Positions 22,901-36,249 of a stretch of 64,000 nt of DNA are shown here, piece after piece. The stretch comes from Krasilnikovozyma curviuscula (lineage: Eukaryota > Basidiomycota > Tremellomycetes > Cystofilobasidiales > Mrakiaceae), in the NCBI GenBank assembly GCA_014825775.1, contig MVAQ01000107.1, forward strand, positions 1-64,000. The letters are read 5' to 3'. The translations under genes were made by a program, and so were the position numbers. Numbering within the stretch: position 1 is the stretch's first letter; the number at the start of each line of letters is the position of its first letter. Below the pieces are notes generated by a model. That model made no database searches and was not told the origin of the DNA. It worked only from the letters and a program-made list of their open reading frames with translations.

Positions 22901-24565
22901 ATGTCTTCATCCCAACAAGTGCTTAAAGAACTTCCACCAATGATGACTTCTATCCGAAGAGGTCCACAAGGCGAAATTGAAATCGTAAACCAGCTCCTCC
23001 TCCCGTAAGTTTTGTCGGCGGAGGCTCTCTTCATTTGGTTGTGCAGTTTGCTGATCAGACTGGTCTTGTGTAGACACGAAGTCCAATGGGACTCTGTTTC
23101 CACCATCGAGGAAGCATTCGATGCCATCAAATCCATGAGGGTGAGTTTCACTTCTATTTGGTATCGTTCGCCAGCTCTTCTCCTTACCCTGACCTCATTA
23201 ATTTAAGATTCGAGGTGCTCCAGCTATTGCTTCATTAGCTGCTCTTACACTCTCAAACACTCTCGCAGCTTCCCTAGCTACCCTCAACCCAGTTCCTACT
23301 TTCCTTACCAGCCCAGCTACTTTTGCGGAATATCTCCAACCTCAATTAGACTACCTAAACTCAGCCAGACCAACCGCTGTCAACCTCAGTGAAGCAATGA
23401 ACAGAATCTCAGCTGTTGTGAAGCAGGGTCTCGCTGATGGTTTGCAAGTTGGCGAATTAGTTACCAAGGTTGTCGAGACCTGCGAGCTGGTATGTCGCAA
23501 TACTTTTTTAAATGTAAAGGCAATGTACTAATCGCAGCATCTGTTTATAAATTGTACAGGTGCACTCCGAAGATTTCGCTCGAAACTTGATGATGTCAGC
23601 CAACGGATCGAAATACCTTCTGACTGGTCTTCCTTCCGACGCGACCATCAACGTTCTCACCGTCTGCAACACCGGCTCCCTCGCTACTTCTGGTTACGGA
23701 ACTGCCCTTGGAGTTATCACTCACTTATACCAGACTGGTAACCTGGATACTGCTTACTACACCCAGACCGCTCCTTACCACCAAGGATCGAGGTTGACCA
23801 GTTTGGAATTGGGCACACTAGGAATGAAGAGATGTTTAGTTGGAGATACTATGGTTGGTTCTTTGTTCCAGTAAGCAAACAGGCTTTTTCGGCGCGGTAC
23901 GATAGGAGTCTTTGCAGAACTTGATCATTTCTTTTGTTTCGCCAGACATCACAAGATCGCAGCTGTTATTGTAGGCGCTGATCGAGTTGCGAGGAACGGT
24001 GACACCGCCAACAAAGTTGGAACTTACAACGCTGCTGTTTTGGCCAAGAGACATGGTGCCAAAGTTATTGTCGTTGCACCTTGGACTACCGTTGATTTAG
24101 CAACTGAGACTGGAGCTGGGTGAGTGTTTTTTTTTGTCACTGAGGGAAACATGAGCATGATGACTTACCCTTGTATGATGACACTCTCTTCCATCTAAGC
24201 ATCACCATCGAACATCGTCCTGCCAAGGAGCTCTGTCAGGTTCGGGGAAAAATTGTTTCGACCACCTCATCTGAAGTGACACTTGCTACTGTCCAAATTA
24301 CTCCAAACGATGTTGGCGTTGATGCTCTCTCTGGTGCATATAAGTCAGTATCTTACTCTCTTTCTCTCTCTTCTCTCTCTGCGAACAACTACCCACGAGC
24401 ATACTCTGACTGCTTTACTTTCGCATGCCTTTGATCTCTGATCTTTCCAATCACACTGCTTTCCACAGCCCTGCGTTCGATGTCACTCCCGCTGAACTCA
24501 TTGACGCAGTTGTCACTGAGAAGGGTGTCTTCGAAAACAAGGGAGGAAAGATCGTGATGGGTTAG
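22901..24565 (+). CDS. MRI1: Methylthioribose-1-phosphate isomerase
   Basis: Converts 5-methylthioribose-1-phosphate to methylthioribulose-1-phosphate in the methionine salvage pathway (cytosol). Exons: 22901-23004, 23074-23140, 23208-23489, 23560-23870, 23946-24119, 24200-24343, 24469-24565. Family motifs are intact: [15 protein letters not shown], the active-site cysteine in [33 protein letters not shown], the catalytic Asp in [20 protein letters not shown] and [20 protein letters not shown]. It differs from the eIF2B alpha/beta/delta relatives by keeping all of these. I start at 22901 because it is the upstream in-frame ATG. The ATG pair at 22940-22943 would shorten the protein by 13 residues and cannot be excluded. 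Confidence 0.95.
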
Positions 24566-25891
24566 AATATAATTGACAGCAGGATGAGAGTTTTGAAGCA
24601 GGACGTAATCGGCGTAATAGCAAACGAACCAGTAGAGGATTCAAGCTGGCTTAACACAACTAGACTTGATATATTGTAACCCTAACTAGGTTGAATATGC
24701 ACCCACTCTCTGTCAGCAAATCATCTCGTACTTTGACGATAACGTGCGCTGAAAGCGCCTGGGTGGCAGAAGTTACCGAACCAGACCGTATAGGGCCGGT
24801 GATTTTCTCTGGCCAAGTGGTCGTCTCATCCTTCCACCAAACCACCATCAAGCATCATAATTTCTAACCGCAGAACTGGACACCTGAACTTGTCGCCTTC
24901 ATTGTTTCCCTGTCGGCAAGACCTTCGATAGCGTTGTTTATCTCACCAGCGCTGTTTAACAAGGTCTTCATCCGCTGGAGGACTAGCTCCGGTGCGATCA
25001 TCGTAGCGATAAAACATGAAAACGGGACACTCTTGAACACCAGCAGAATTTCTCTTTGGTTATCGAACGAACCGTCAAGACCGTTGACAAGAATGGAATC
25101 AGCTTCAGGAGGACTCCGCTGACCGTACATGCAATGTCGACCTCGGTGAATCTTCCGTTCGTTTAGATTGTTTTTCTTTGGCAGTTTTGATTTCCCTGCT
25201 GATTCTACTTTCTCTATTGACAACAGAGGCCTTCTGCCACCATAACACGGGCCTTGAATTAGGCTAGCGGGGTCAAATCCTCGGATTCCATGCAATCCGA
25301 CCAGTTGTTGCGACATCATCGTACTCCTCGCCCTATCACCCTTCACCTTCAATCCGCCAAATTTTTGAGCCTCACTCTCCTCACCACAGCTCCCTGTACA
25401 GCACTATTAATACACTGTTCGTACCGTAGTGCCGGCCTCGAATTTCTGTTCGCTCGGTCGGATTGAGTCTCGATTTTTGCTGGCGGTGGGTTGGGATGGG
25501 GACTCCAAAATTCTCCAGCACTGTGTCAGTGCCCCTAAAGTTTTTCCCCTCTCTGCCCTTTGCGCTTCCAAGCTCATCCCCTTCCTCTTTGATACCACTA
25601 CTTCCAGGCTCTATTCTACTCAAGGACGTGCTTGAGCATGCAGCCATCCCCGGTTGACAGCCTTGTTGTCCTGTGCGTCTCTCTCCCAAGTGGTCAGCAA
25701 ATCCCTCCACAGGCCGTTCTGGAGCTTCCGGGAACCCACGGCACGAAGAGATCCTCACATGGGGCCGTGTAATTTTTTTTCCTCTTGGAACTTTGGAGTC
25801 GGTATAAAAGGGGAGAAGCATTGTCCCATAGACCTTTTTCTCTGTCCCTTTCTCCCTCTCATCACCAATCAACAGCCAATCAATCACAACA
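24566..25891. promoter_or_regulatory. Long upstream region of the ACS permease
   Basis: 1.3 kb. The end near the permease has a strong TATAAAA at 25803-25809 followed by a pyrimidine-rich leader. Two minus-strand frames (24864-25352, 162 codons; 25381-25911, 176 codons) are open but match nothing I know, and the second crosses the permease start. Regulatory sequence is the simplest reading. Confidence 0.5.
25803..25809 (+). promoter_or_regulatory. TATA box of the ACS permease
   Basis: Perfect TATAAAA, 83-89 bp before the ATG at 25892, followed by a CT-rich tract (25839-25860) typical of highly expressed fungal promoters. Confidence 0.7.
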
Positions 25892-28173
25892 ATGGATTCA
25901 ACTGAGGACAAGAAGGTTCTGGAAGCAGAACACTACGAGCGCAATGGTCCTTCTGACATGGCTGCTGCCACTGTCAGCATACCAACCGGCGAAGAACGAA
26001 AACGACTAGAGAAGAAGCTTTTGTTGAAGCTTGATCTTAGAATGTCTATCCTCATCGTTATCTACATCCTGAACTACATTGATAGGTGAGTACACAACAA
26101 ACAGTTTTGCTCCCGCGTCAACTCGGGAACGCCGACCTGACGGCCTCCTTTATTCTCAAGAAACAACGCTTCTGCTGCTCGAACCAAAGGACTGGAAGAA
26201 GATTTGAAGCTCAAGGGTGCTGAGTACCCTACTTTGCTCTCGATTTTGTATGTCGGGTGAGTAAAAGAATTCAACGAATGATGCTTCTTGCAACACTCTT
26301 TTGCAACAGTCCCCGCCTGTTGACTAAATAAAACTGACGCGCTTTTTTCTACTCTAGCTACATCATCATGCAAATTCCAAGTAACATAATTCTTCAATAC
26401 AGTAAGTCGTTACGACGGAAAACAATCCAGAACCTTTCTGACTGGTCAAAACTTCTCCGTCTGTTCCGCTCGCTAGCCGGTCGTCCTTCAATCTACCTGC
26501 CAATCTGCATGATCATCTGGGGAACCATTTCACTGCTTACGGGAATCACCCACAACTTTGTTGGAGCCCTTTTGACCCGGTTCTTCTTGGGTTTCGTCGA
26601 AGGTCAGCAGCATCCTTGAGAAAACAGCGATGACAAGCGATCTTTCTTTTACTGACTCGTTTCTCCCTCTACACAGCCGCCTTTTTCCCTGGTTCCGTCT
26701 TCTTGCTCTCCAAATGGTACTGCAAAACTGAGCTGGGTGAGTGACTGCAGCTCCATGTATCGTCAAAGATGTCTTCGCGCTTATACGCCCTCCGTTGTCA
26801 ATTTCCGCTCGTCCGCTCGATAGGTTTCCGTATGGCTATCCTCTACTGTGGTTCTCTGATCAGTAACGCTGTCGGTCCTCTCATTGCTGCTGGTATCCTG
26901 GGAGGTATGGAAGGTCTTCGAGGCATCAGAGCTTGGAGGTAAGTCTGCTTGTTTTTAGTCTTGCGCGAGATCCATAGCTGACTTCCTTTGCTCGGACTGT
27001 GTTGTGTCCAACGATGCGTCGTTTTTTTTTGAATAGATGGCTTTTCTATATTGAAGGAGCGATCACCGTCTTCGTTGCATTGCTTGCATTCTTCATCCTC
27101 CCCGACTTCCCTCACAACTCCCGTGGATTCACCGCTGAAGAGAGAGCGTTGGCTCAGCTTCGAATGATTGAAGATGCTGGAGAAAGTGATGAAGATGCCT
27201 CTGGATCTCACTCTCCTCTGGTCGGATTGAAGCTCGCTTTCATGGACTGGAAGGTGTGGATGATGGCTCTTGCTCTCGCCTCTCAAGTCATCTCACTGTC
27301 ATTCAACCAGTTCTTCCCAACCTTGACCAAAACTTTGGGCTACTCCAACACTATTTCGCTGCTTCTCTGCGCTCCAGTGAGTTTGGAATAGGTTCTTTCG
27401 GTCTCGGTGCTTGCTCCATTGCAGTTTCTGACCTAAAATCTTCTTTCAATCCACAGCCATGGGCTTTCGCTGCCATCTGTGCTTTCATCAATTCTAGACA
27501 CTCTGACAAGACGCAAGAGAGATACTTCCACATCATCGGTCCTATGTTTGTCGGTATCATTGGGTTCGTGATCGCGATGAGCTCCCAGAACATCGTCGCC
27601 CGATACATTTCTCTGTTCCTGATGGCTCAGTCCTATGGTGAGTTTAGTACTTGGATGAGGTTTCATTTTTCTTTGGTGGGTTTACTGACGCGCCGGTCCT
27701 CAATTTTTTCTTGCGTCGCACTGTTTTTTTTTTGTCTCCCTCCCGCCTATTTTCTCTAGCCGGCTTCGTTGTCTTCTATGCTTGGATCTCAAACAGTTTC
27801 CCCAGACCACCAATGAAACGTGCTATTGCTATTGCTGGCATTAACGCCTTCTCGCAGCTCGGAAACGTTACGGGCGCATACGTCTTCCCTTCCGCCTGGG
27901 GCCCATCTTACGCTAAGTCATACGCTATCTGTATTGCTTGCTTCGTCTGTGAGTCTCTACCTTCTTTTGCTCTCGGCAGATTTTCTTGACAGGACTTTTG
28001 ACTGACATTGCTCTCGCGTTTCCTTAGTTTCAATCGCCGGTATCACTGTGCACAAGTTTGCCCTCAAAAGGATCAACAAGCAGCTCGCTGCCCAGGAAGC
28101 TGACAACTCTGAGGTCGCTCCTAAGGCCGGTAGCGCTTTGGATGTCGTTAAGGGTTTCAGATACGTCGAGTAG
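25892..28173 (+). CDS. MFS permease, anion:cation symporter family
   Basis: Twelve-helix plasma-membrane transporter. The N-tail MDSTEDKKVLEAEHYERNG is followed by a conserved KLDLRMSILIVIYILNYIDR, with the family N-x-x-x-A after an intron (NNASAARTKGLEEDLKL). Then come YIIMQIPSNIILQY, RFFLGFVEAAFFPGSVFLLS with WY, WRWLFYIEGAITVFVAL, a long acidic central loop (ESDEDASGS) and the C-terminal KLVE-like end GFRYVE. There are about nine introns, mostly 60-100 nt. It is only distantly related to the permeases at 10617 and 40268, so these are not recent tandem copies. Substrate unknown; monocarboxylates and vitamins are typical for the family. Confidence 0.85.
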
Positions 28174-30221
28174 AGCTGCGGCCTCACGCCTCGTCGCGAG
28201 ATAGATCGCGTCGTTTGAGGGTGACGTTGGGCTGTATGAAGATCGCATACAAGTAATAATAGTGTCTATAGTATAATTAGTAATGCCCCACAGACTGTAT
28301 AACAGTGACTTTGTAGCAACTAGCTCGTGTCACGAGTTCGTCAGTTTCGTCTGAAAAGAGATCGCTACTCGCTCGCCGCAACGCGCCAGACATCGATGTC
28401 GCGGATCTTCTCCGGCGGCTCATGGAGGACGATATGCTGACCACATCCAGCACTTCTTGAAGCAGTAGAAGCTTATTTTTCACGAGGTGGGTTAGCCACA
28501 GAACCTCTGTAGGCTCGCAGCATGATGGAAGCCGTTGAGATGGCTGAACCCGGCATGGAGAATAATTAGTCACCACCCTCGATTGAAGTGGCTGGTTAAT
28601 GATCTGCAATGAATGAGAGTCATTCGCGCGTTCGTTTTATTAACGCTCCCTAGACGTTTCATTATGTGTACAGTGTTGTTCCTTGGTGCAGTAGACCTTG
28701 CCCTGATGGAAGGAAAGGCGTGTCGTCCCTCCGGCTGCTGCAACGGAAGAAAGTCTTCCAGTCGACGGTGATAGAAAGAGCTAAAGCCGATTGCGACTGA
28801 CTGTCCCTAGTCTCCGCCACCACGCATTCCATGCTTGTAGCTCAGTGAACGTCACTTAGTGAACACCAGTAGCACCAGCGTTTTGGAATCTAAACACGCA
28901 CCCTGGAACATTCTGTCGCTTCGTCCAGCAGACGCTGAACCAGACTAGGCATACTGACTAGAAGAGCGGAGAGACTCCTCTCAGTCAAGTCCAAGTCCAG
29001 TTGGCGCTGGAAGGTCTTCACGCTCCACTCGTTCTCAACGACCGTCTTCTAGACGATCGGTGATCATCCTTGTCGCGCGCGATCTGCAGGAGGAGCCAGC
29101 GGCAAAAAGGCTTTCAATGGAACCTCTTGGGCCTGTCCTTGTTCTCTTTTAGAATGTGTATGGATGTTCTGTGGATGTCCTCCTCAGTATCTGAAAGGAA
29201 AACGGCACTGACGCCGAGCAACGACGCCCTGCGACCGCGCTGTCCCAGTGGGCGAGCTACTTCGCTCAAACGGATTTCTGCCCTCGACGAGAGACACACG
29301 CTAAAAACTCGTGGCTGAAGACGAGAAGCGTTTTTGGCGTCAAAATTGTCAGACATCGAACATAGTTTACAGATTGCCAATTCGTCTTTTTTGAGGGATC
29401 GACGAAAATGAATCTGGCGAAGTCGCCCTTCGACTCGATCCACTGCTAGAGCAGCCCCTCCCGTCCCACCGCCCACCAGCAGCAGAGAGACCCCATCGTC
29501 CGTGTCAGGTCTTTCCACGTTCGGACCGCTACCAGCCCCAGGTACGTGCATCGCCAGGGAGATGCGGAGGGCCAGCCACACGGTCGTCAGTTAGGCGGCT
29601 GCGTGCTCCAGCCAGGTGGTCGAACTTCGGACTGATGAATCTTCTCCTGTCCTTTGTTTCTTTTCGCGTTTTCTCCACCGTGCCGTTCTCTCTTTCTATC
29701 TCTCTCCTCTCTCCCCCTCTCTTTCGGAACCAGACAGAGACGTTCGAGCTCTTTCTTGGCATCTACAAGGGTTTCCATCCTCTAGCGTTCCTCCCTGATT
29801 TCCAGTAGGTGTGCTTTGTTGCTTTGGGCCGACCGTCGACATCCAAGGGACTCCCTGCAAAATTAGGTCCATTCCCACCGCCCACCCAGCCTCCCACCGT
29901 GAAAAATATTCTGATTGTAGCCAGCTTTCGCTTTCACGGCTTCAGTCGAATCGAAGGTGAGCACTTTTCTTTCCCCATGAAGCGCCTATGCCGGAATTTA
30001 GGCTAGCTTTACTGACCATATTCTTTCGCTTTTAAGTGCACGGTTGTTCTAGGTAAGAGCTTCTACTGGGAAGGTTCTGCTCTAGCTCAAGTAATGACAC
30101 TGATTCTGCCCCCCTGGTGCTCATCAAGCGGTGAAAGATTTCTCTGGATGTGCTACGGGGCTTCTTAGCACAAAGAATTTTTCATCTGGTCTCGCTCTAT
30201 TGAGGACCTTGGTGAAAGAGC
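28174..30221. other. 2-kb gap upstream of the velvet gene
   Basis: No gene is supported. A 155-codon minus-strand frame (29114-29581) and several shorter ones have no recognisable motif and no consistent splicing. The stretch 29630-30060 is pyrimidine-rich with several possible donor/acceptor pairs, compatible with a long spliced leader of the velvet gene. Short direct repeats of GTGAAC occur near 28850. Regulators of development often have such long upstream regions. Confidence 0.4.
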
Positions 30222-33007
30222 ATGATAGGTAGAAGTAAAAGAGGGGAATCTTCAAGATCTGTTCAACAAGTGCCAGGATTACCAGCGGCTGACGAGGGAG
30301 AAAAGGACGAAAACCATGGCAACATTGGAAACCTCATGTTACAGGACGACGGTTTGTAAGTATTCCTTCAGAATGTTTTATTCCCGTTTATAGAAAGTTT
30401 ATTTCTTGAGTCTGACGAGCACTTTTTAGCTCTTACGAGTTGATCGTGGTACAACAGCCCGTAAGAGCGAGAGCGAGTGGGTTTGGGGATAAGGTGTGCA
30501 TCAACAACAGCAGCGCGAGTTCCTTTGCTATGTTGCCTACTGACAACTCTCAACATGACTTTTGAAGGACCGGAGACCCTTGTCGCCAACGCCTATCATC
30601 AGGTTGGTGGTCAGGCGCCGAGACGGCTCAAAGGTACCACCCGAGTCAGTAGCTCTTTACACGACTCTGCTATGGACCTTTTTTACTCACTTTGGTCTGT
30701 CTACGCTAACAGTCAGGTAAATATTAGCTTCTTGGTACTGTCTACGGATCTCTGGAATGCAGCTGGCACACATGAAGTAAATCTCGTGAGCCATGCTACC
30801 AACAGCGGCGGCGGATTTGGTTCGTCTTCAAATGCATCGTCAAAGAGACGAACCATGAGTGAACAAGCCGAGACTTCACACTCAGGTTCATCTTTTGGAT
30901 CAAAAACGGCTTCTTGTACGTCTCTATGCTGCATCTCCGGCCGAGTGCCGGCTCTGTTCGGAAAGTAGCGCTGACTTACCGTCCAAACTCTTTATGTAAA
31001 CAACGACAGCAACAACATCTGGTAAACGCAGGCCGTACACCTCATCCAGCGGCTTACCGCCCGAATCTTTCCAAAGCTCAGGCCTAGTGTACGCTCGCTC
31101 CTCTCGTCCACCCACGTCGACTGTGCCGCCATCGCCTCTATCCCAACCTCCATCCTACTTCCCACCACTGCTAGAGTCACCAGCTTCCTCTCCTGCACAT
31201 TCTCCACCTCCTCTTGTCTCACTGCCGTCTTCTCGCCCTTCGAGCAGTCGGACTCAGATACAGCCAGAAAATACCCCAAGACAGCATCAACCACCTTCAA
31301 CTGGACGTTCGTCCCCCAAACCGATATCTAAACCAGCATCTATATCCCAACTCACACACCAGATACCCTCTGCATCATCGTTGCCCGCACCAGCTTCCTC
31401 TTCGTCACCAGCTCCAGCACCATCATCATCATCAACTCTTACGCTACCCGGAATATCTTCGTTCAGCATGCCGTTGGCAGAGGCGCGAACAGCCGATCCT
31501 TACTACCCGCTGCATTTTAACTCATCCAGTGAACCACAACAACTACAACCACAACCACAACCACAGACAGCATTATCAGCCCAACAGCAGCATCAGCAAC
31601 CCTCTCAATCCCTTGTTTACGGCGCACCGGGTAGACCGCCGTCGTCTTCTCACCCGTCGTCTCAAGTAATCACTTTCCCTCTACAGCAGCTGCAGAGACT
31701 CAACTCTCCACCGTCGTCCACTTTTCCCTTCAATTCGAGTCCGAACTATCCGTTCTTCTTTGGAGGAGGACCGGGTACCGCACCTGTTCCGTCTTCGTCA
31801 CACCTACACAATGCCGCAGAAGGTGCGACAGGCGGTCAGTTCGCTCGCTACCACGGTATTTGGGCGACTCCTCAGCCTTATTCTTCGGTCTCGCCATCGA
31901 GTGGTGGTGGGTCGATCTCATCTCAGAGCTGGCCAACATCTCCCTCAGCCGTGCCGTCATCATCTCAAGGTAGCTCCAGCTTGAGAATCAGTGGATCTTC
32001 TCAGGGAGGCGGATCTTCGTATGGAAACAGGCCGTCTACTCACGCTCGTTCGCGCGAAGATTCGGATCCCGTTATGACTGGAGTTGGGGGTGGGAGGCAT
32101 AGTAGTGGTATGGTGACTGGCGGTCTTCCCGGGTTCAGAAGCGGGCTGTCATCTTCCTCCTCTAGTGAAGGAATGGGAAGGAGCTTGACGGATCCCACAA
32201 GCATCCAATCGCTCGGAGATATGAGATTGTCCCACACACCTGGCTACGTATCTGGTCAACCACTCCACCCACTACACCAACACTATCCACAACCATCTCT
32301 TCCAACTTCGCAGCCTCTTTCCACGAGCTCGACCTCTGGGCATTACTCCTCATCAGCGCCTAACTTCCGACCACCCTTCTCAGCTTTCCCTGAGCCTAAA
32401 CCCCCCATGCGTCGGCAGAGCTCTCAACCAGGTCCTTCTTCAGCTGTAACCTCGTCACCGAATAGACCTCCCCCATCTGAGCCCCTGTCACCGGGAGGTG
32501 GAACGACCCAACAATTTGCAAGGACGTTGGTAGGCAGCTTGGTCGGCACAGGCAGAGTACTGAACGATGAGTCGGATGAGAGCGGAATCTTCTTCTTTGG
32601 GCACGATGTCAGTGTTCGTACCGAAGGAACCTTTAGATTGAGGTATTGCTTGCTCAGAGTTTGGTCGTGAGTGTTCTGTTCTCGACGCGCTTGCGTCCTG
32701 TCGCCCACCCTTCATTTATCTTTGGCAGTTTCACTGGCGCCCAAAATGTCACACCCGTACTAGCAACGGTCTTTAGTGAGCCTTTTCAGGTTTTTACGGC
32801 TAAACACTTCCCTGGTGTTCTAGGTACGTGTGCTCCTCTATTCCATTTCGCTGTTATTTACAATCTTCCCGAATCTGACGCTGTCTTGTTATCTTATCAG
32901 ACACCACTCCTCTCTCTATGTGTTTCTTGAACCAGGGTGTGAAATTGCCAATTCGGAGGAAAAAGAGGGCGGCTAGCTTCTCAGATGAAGGCGAGGGAGA
33001 CGATTAG
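30222..33007 (+). CDS. Velvet-family regulator (VelB-like) with large insertion
   Basis: Velvet proteins are nuclear DNA-binding regulators of development and secondary metabolism with an NF-kB-like fold. Exons: 30222-30355, 30430-30493, 30568-30648, 30717-30915, 31010-32642, 32729-32823, 32901-33007. The first half of the domain is clear: FSYELIVVQQPVRARASGFG, DKDRRPLSPTPIIRLVV and FLVLSTDLW to HEVNLV. The second half is LVGSLVGTGRVLND, GIFFFGHDVSVRTEGTFRL, FSEPFQVFTAKHFPGVL and NQGVKLPIRRKK, the last also a likely nuclear signal. Between the halves lie roughly 540-570 residues rich in Ser, Pro and Gln. VelB proteins typically have an insert at this place, so VelB is favoured over VosA. Start chosen at the first ATG; an upstream exon is possible. 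Confidence 0.85.
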
Positions 33008-33350
33008 GAAAGGACGAAACAAAGCTAAAAAAAATTATACACGAAATCATGCACATGTTTTATAAACTGGACTTTAATAAATCAAGTACACCTAGATGGC
33101 GATAGTACCTATCTATTATCTATTTTTGCTATGCTACTCTGTTCTTTTGCGAGTCGTTAATTTCTCGTCTCCTCGCTCGAAAAGGGAGGCAAAAGTCCAA
33201 TAGGAAAAGTCGCTGGGGACCACTTTGCACTTGAGCTGGTTCCCAACCACTGTCAACCCTGCAGCTCACCTCGGGTACTGCGAGAAGGCCCACCGACCTA
33301 TCTGCTGCCTTTGGCAAAGGTAGAACAGGAACTCGAACGCTTACACCAGA
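33008..33350. other. Gap between velvet and MYB genes
   Basis: 343 bp, AT-rich just after the velvet stop (AATAAA-like near 33075) and GC-richer towards the MYB start. This would fit a terminator then a promoter. I see nothing coding. Confidence 0.4.
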
Positions 33351-36105
33351 ATGGAATCACCTTCGACTGGCGAGGGATCCTCCTCGACCTCCCCACCTCA
33401 GGAACAGCAAGATAGCTCATCAAAGAAGCAGAAACAGCATCGAGAACGAGTGTATTGGACCCCAGAAGAGGACGAGCTGCTTCATAAGCTGGTAGCAATT
33501 CATGGGAGTAGCAGAGGCAAAGGGTCTCAATGGCCACTGGTGAGTCAAGCTCGCCTTCATTTGCTCGCCGCTGGGAGGGCATAGGGAACCAAGGGACACA
33601 TCAGAGTAGCTCTTGGATGTCGTCTGGGATGACCTCACCTGATTCTGCCGTTGGGTGGTGGTCAGCCAGGATGGGTTGCACCCTGCTTTGTCACCTCAGG
33701 TCGAGAGCGAACAGAAGCGGGGTCAATCCAGCGCTGGTTCCACTTTCATTTTCTTTCGCTGTTGAGTCTACAACGTGACCAACGCGATACATAGAACACT
33801 CTGTTACTGTTCTCTTGTCATCGAGGTCGACATTCCGGACCTGTAGCTGATTCTCGTGACGTGATTTTCCCTTTCTGCAGGTCGCTGCGCAGCTTCCTGG
33901 ACGCAACATTAAAGACTGCAGAAAACGATGGTTCCATTCGCTTGCTCCTGATCTCAAAAAGTAATATTGTCTTCCTTCTCTTTTGTTTTTAAAGGGTCTT
34001 GGCCGTTTTAGCTCACATTTCCTTGTTCTTCCAGAGGTCGATGGTCGAAAGAGGAAGATGCGCTATTACTGTCGGCTTTGGCTGAATTGGGACCAGTGTG
34101 GTACAAGATCGCTCAAATGATCCCAGGGCGAAAAGATGACCAAGTGAGTGAACATTTTCATGTTTGTTGATAAAGGAGTGTACTGATGTCAGCCACTAAA
34201 CAAACACCCTCAGTGTTCAAAACGCTACCGAGAAGTCTTGGACCCGTCTCTGCTCAAGCATATCCCGTGGACATCGGAAGAGGACACTCTTCTTTTGTCT
34301 CTCTATGATGTTGAAGGTCCTAAGTGGCAGGTCATTGCTAAATCTCTACCCGGTCGAACTGGTCTGTGCTGTAGAAACAGGTGGAGACGCTTCGAAGGAG
34401 GGAAATCTGCTCCCAAGGGCAAAGGCGGCGTGAGAGGAGTTGGCGGGAAAAGAAGATTGGAAGCAAAACAAGGACAGTCTTCGAGGGAGTCACCAGTGGA
34501 GGATGATGGTGACGACGGTGATGGCGAGCTAGAGAACACACCTGGACCATCCACCAGCACTGAGTCCAAGCCATTAGCCCAGCTCACGTATCAAAACCAG
34601 CTTTCTCAGAGCTTCATTACCCCTTTTACCTCTTCAGGTCAAGATGCAGACTGGGATTTCGGAATGTCTGCACCATCTCAACCGTCACCTAACCTCTTTG
34701 CAACACACCTGTTAGACCATCGTCATCATCCTTCACAGCACCCGCCTTCCTTCGACGCTGGGCCCTTTTCTTCCACAATACAACCCAATCACTCCGACTT
34801 CTCCATCCCCTTGGAATCCTTCGACTTTTCTTTTGGGCCAACTCAACCGACGGCAATCGACATTGGTCACCCACCCCAACCTGATTTTTTCCAATCACCA
34901 ATTTTCACGTCCCCATCTCAGCAACAACACCAACTTCATGACCCCTCGCATGAACAGCAACGGCAGCATTCGCAGCAACAGATACCTCTGGTAACCCCGC
35001 AGCAGGCTCCTCAACAGCTGCCTCCTCGCCTACTTCACCAGCAGTCAATTGACGCTGCATTCAAACCTCTGTTGGATCAAGCTTGTCTTCGACCGTTTGC
35101 TCCCCCACCGCCTCCAAGTTCAGCTCGACCTGTACCAACACCCACACCCAACCTCGTCAACAACGGCAACGACAAGTTTAGCGTTTCCTACACTGCTGAT
35201 CTTGACTTCCCCATCTCATCTTCTAGAAAGAGGCCCCATCCCACCAACTTGGCTTCTCAGCCTGCTTCGCCTGGGGACTCGGATTATGAGGAAGACGACG
35301 AGGATGAAGAAGAAGAGGAAGATGGTGGAGACGAAGTCGCCGTCGCTGCGAATGTACAATCAAGACGCACTCGTAAAAAGAAACTGAAACCTTCAATAGG
35401 TAGTCTCTGGCCTGGCAGTTGTCCAAATGATTGGGGTGAGCCCCTCATATTCTTTTATTCACACTCTGAGAAGTTGTCATTGACGAGAACGACCCTTCTG
35501 TAGCTATGGACTTTCTCAGTGGAATAGCTGGTGTTGACGAGATGGATAGCAATGAGCCGCCTTTGGTCCCATTGTTTGCTGCTGGTTCATCTGGAGTGGA
35601 TAACGACAATGCTGTCTCGGGCCTTCCTGAACTGCCACCAGCTGGTATCAACTACCAACCTGGAAACAACATCTATTCTGGAGCTGTTAACCCTTACCCT
35701 TCACCCAGCAGTGAACTTCCCTCACGAATACCTTTGCCCTCTCAACCTTCCCTTGTATCCTCCAAGCAGCACCTTCCAGTAGAGAACCAATCCCAACCTT
35801 CGCCTAAACTCCAACGACCAAGTTCGTCTTCAAAGCAGGTGCCACAGATGAAGCAGTCACTTCCACTACCTCCAACCCAACAAACCCATACTCCGTTCAC
35901 CCAACCATCTCCTGTATCTCAGTCGCCGGCTCCAACAACGCCATACCTGGTTTATGATCCTCGACCTGATCCGCAGCGACCGGAGAATCCTACGGACGAA
36001 GACTTGCTGTTGGTTCCAGTGAACGTCTTGATGAACTTGTTGAGAGGAAGTGGCGGTGTCGGTGTCTGGAACACGTCCTGGGACAGCGGGACAGGAGGAG
36101 TATAG
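33351..36105 (+). CDS. MYB-type transcription factor, three SANT/MYB repeats
   Basis: Probable nuclear DNA-binding protein. Repeat 1: VYWTPEEDELLHKLVAIHGS to DCRKRWFHSLAPDLKK. Repeat 2: GRWSKEEDALLLSALAELGP to QCSKRYREVLDP. Repeat 3: IPWTSEEDTLLLSLYDVEGP to CCRNRWRRF. Each has the spaced Trp/aromatic residues. A roughly 340-nt intron sits in repeat 1 (donor 33541, acceptor before GTCGCTGCG); three more are short. The C-terminal 650 residues are Gln/Pro/Ser-rich, with an acidic run (35287-35335) that could activate transcription. The last exon begins AMDFLSGIAGVDEMDS. Layout resembles Bas1-like or animal-type three-repeat MYBs, but the tail does not identify an orthologue. Confidence 0.85.
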
Positions 36106-36249
36106 TACTTCATTGTAGATAGATGGCTGTTCATCCAGCACATGTTATGTTGTTGATTAGACTTTCCATTGCTTCAAAATTTGAAATGCAAGATCGGTCA
36201 AAATGCAGAAAATAATAGTTTATGTGCGAAAGTGCTACTAAAAAAATAT

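Noticed and set aside
24864..25352. 162-codon minus-strand frame in a promoter gap
   Set aside because: No recognisable domain. A possible intron (GTGAG..CGACAG) inside it would break the frame. Kept only as part of the gap.
29114..29581. 155-codon minus-strand frame
   Set aside because: No motif, no promoter, and composition unlike the neighbouring genes; probably chance.
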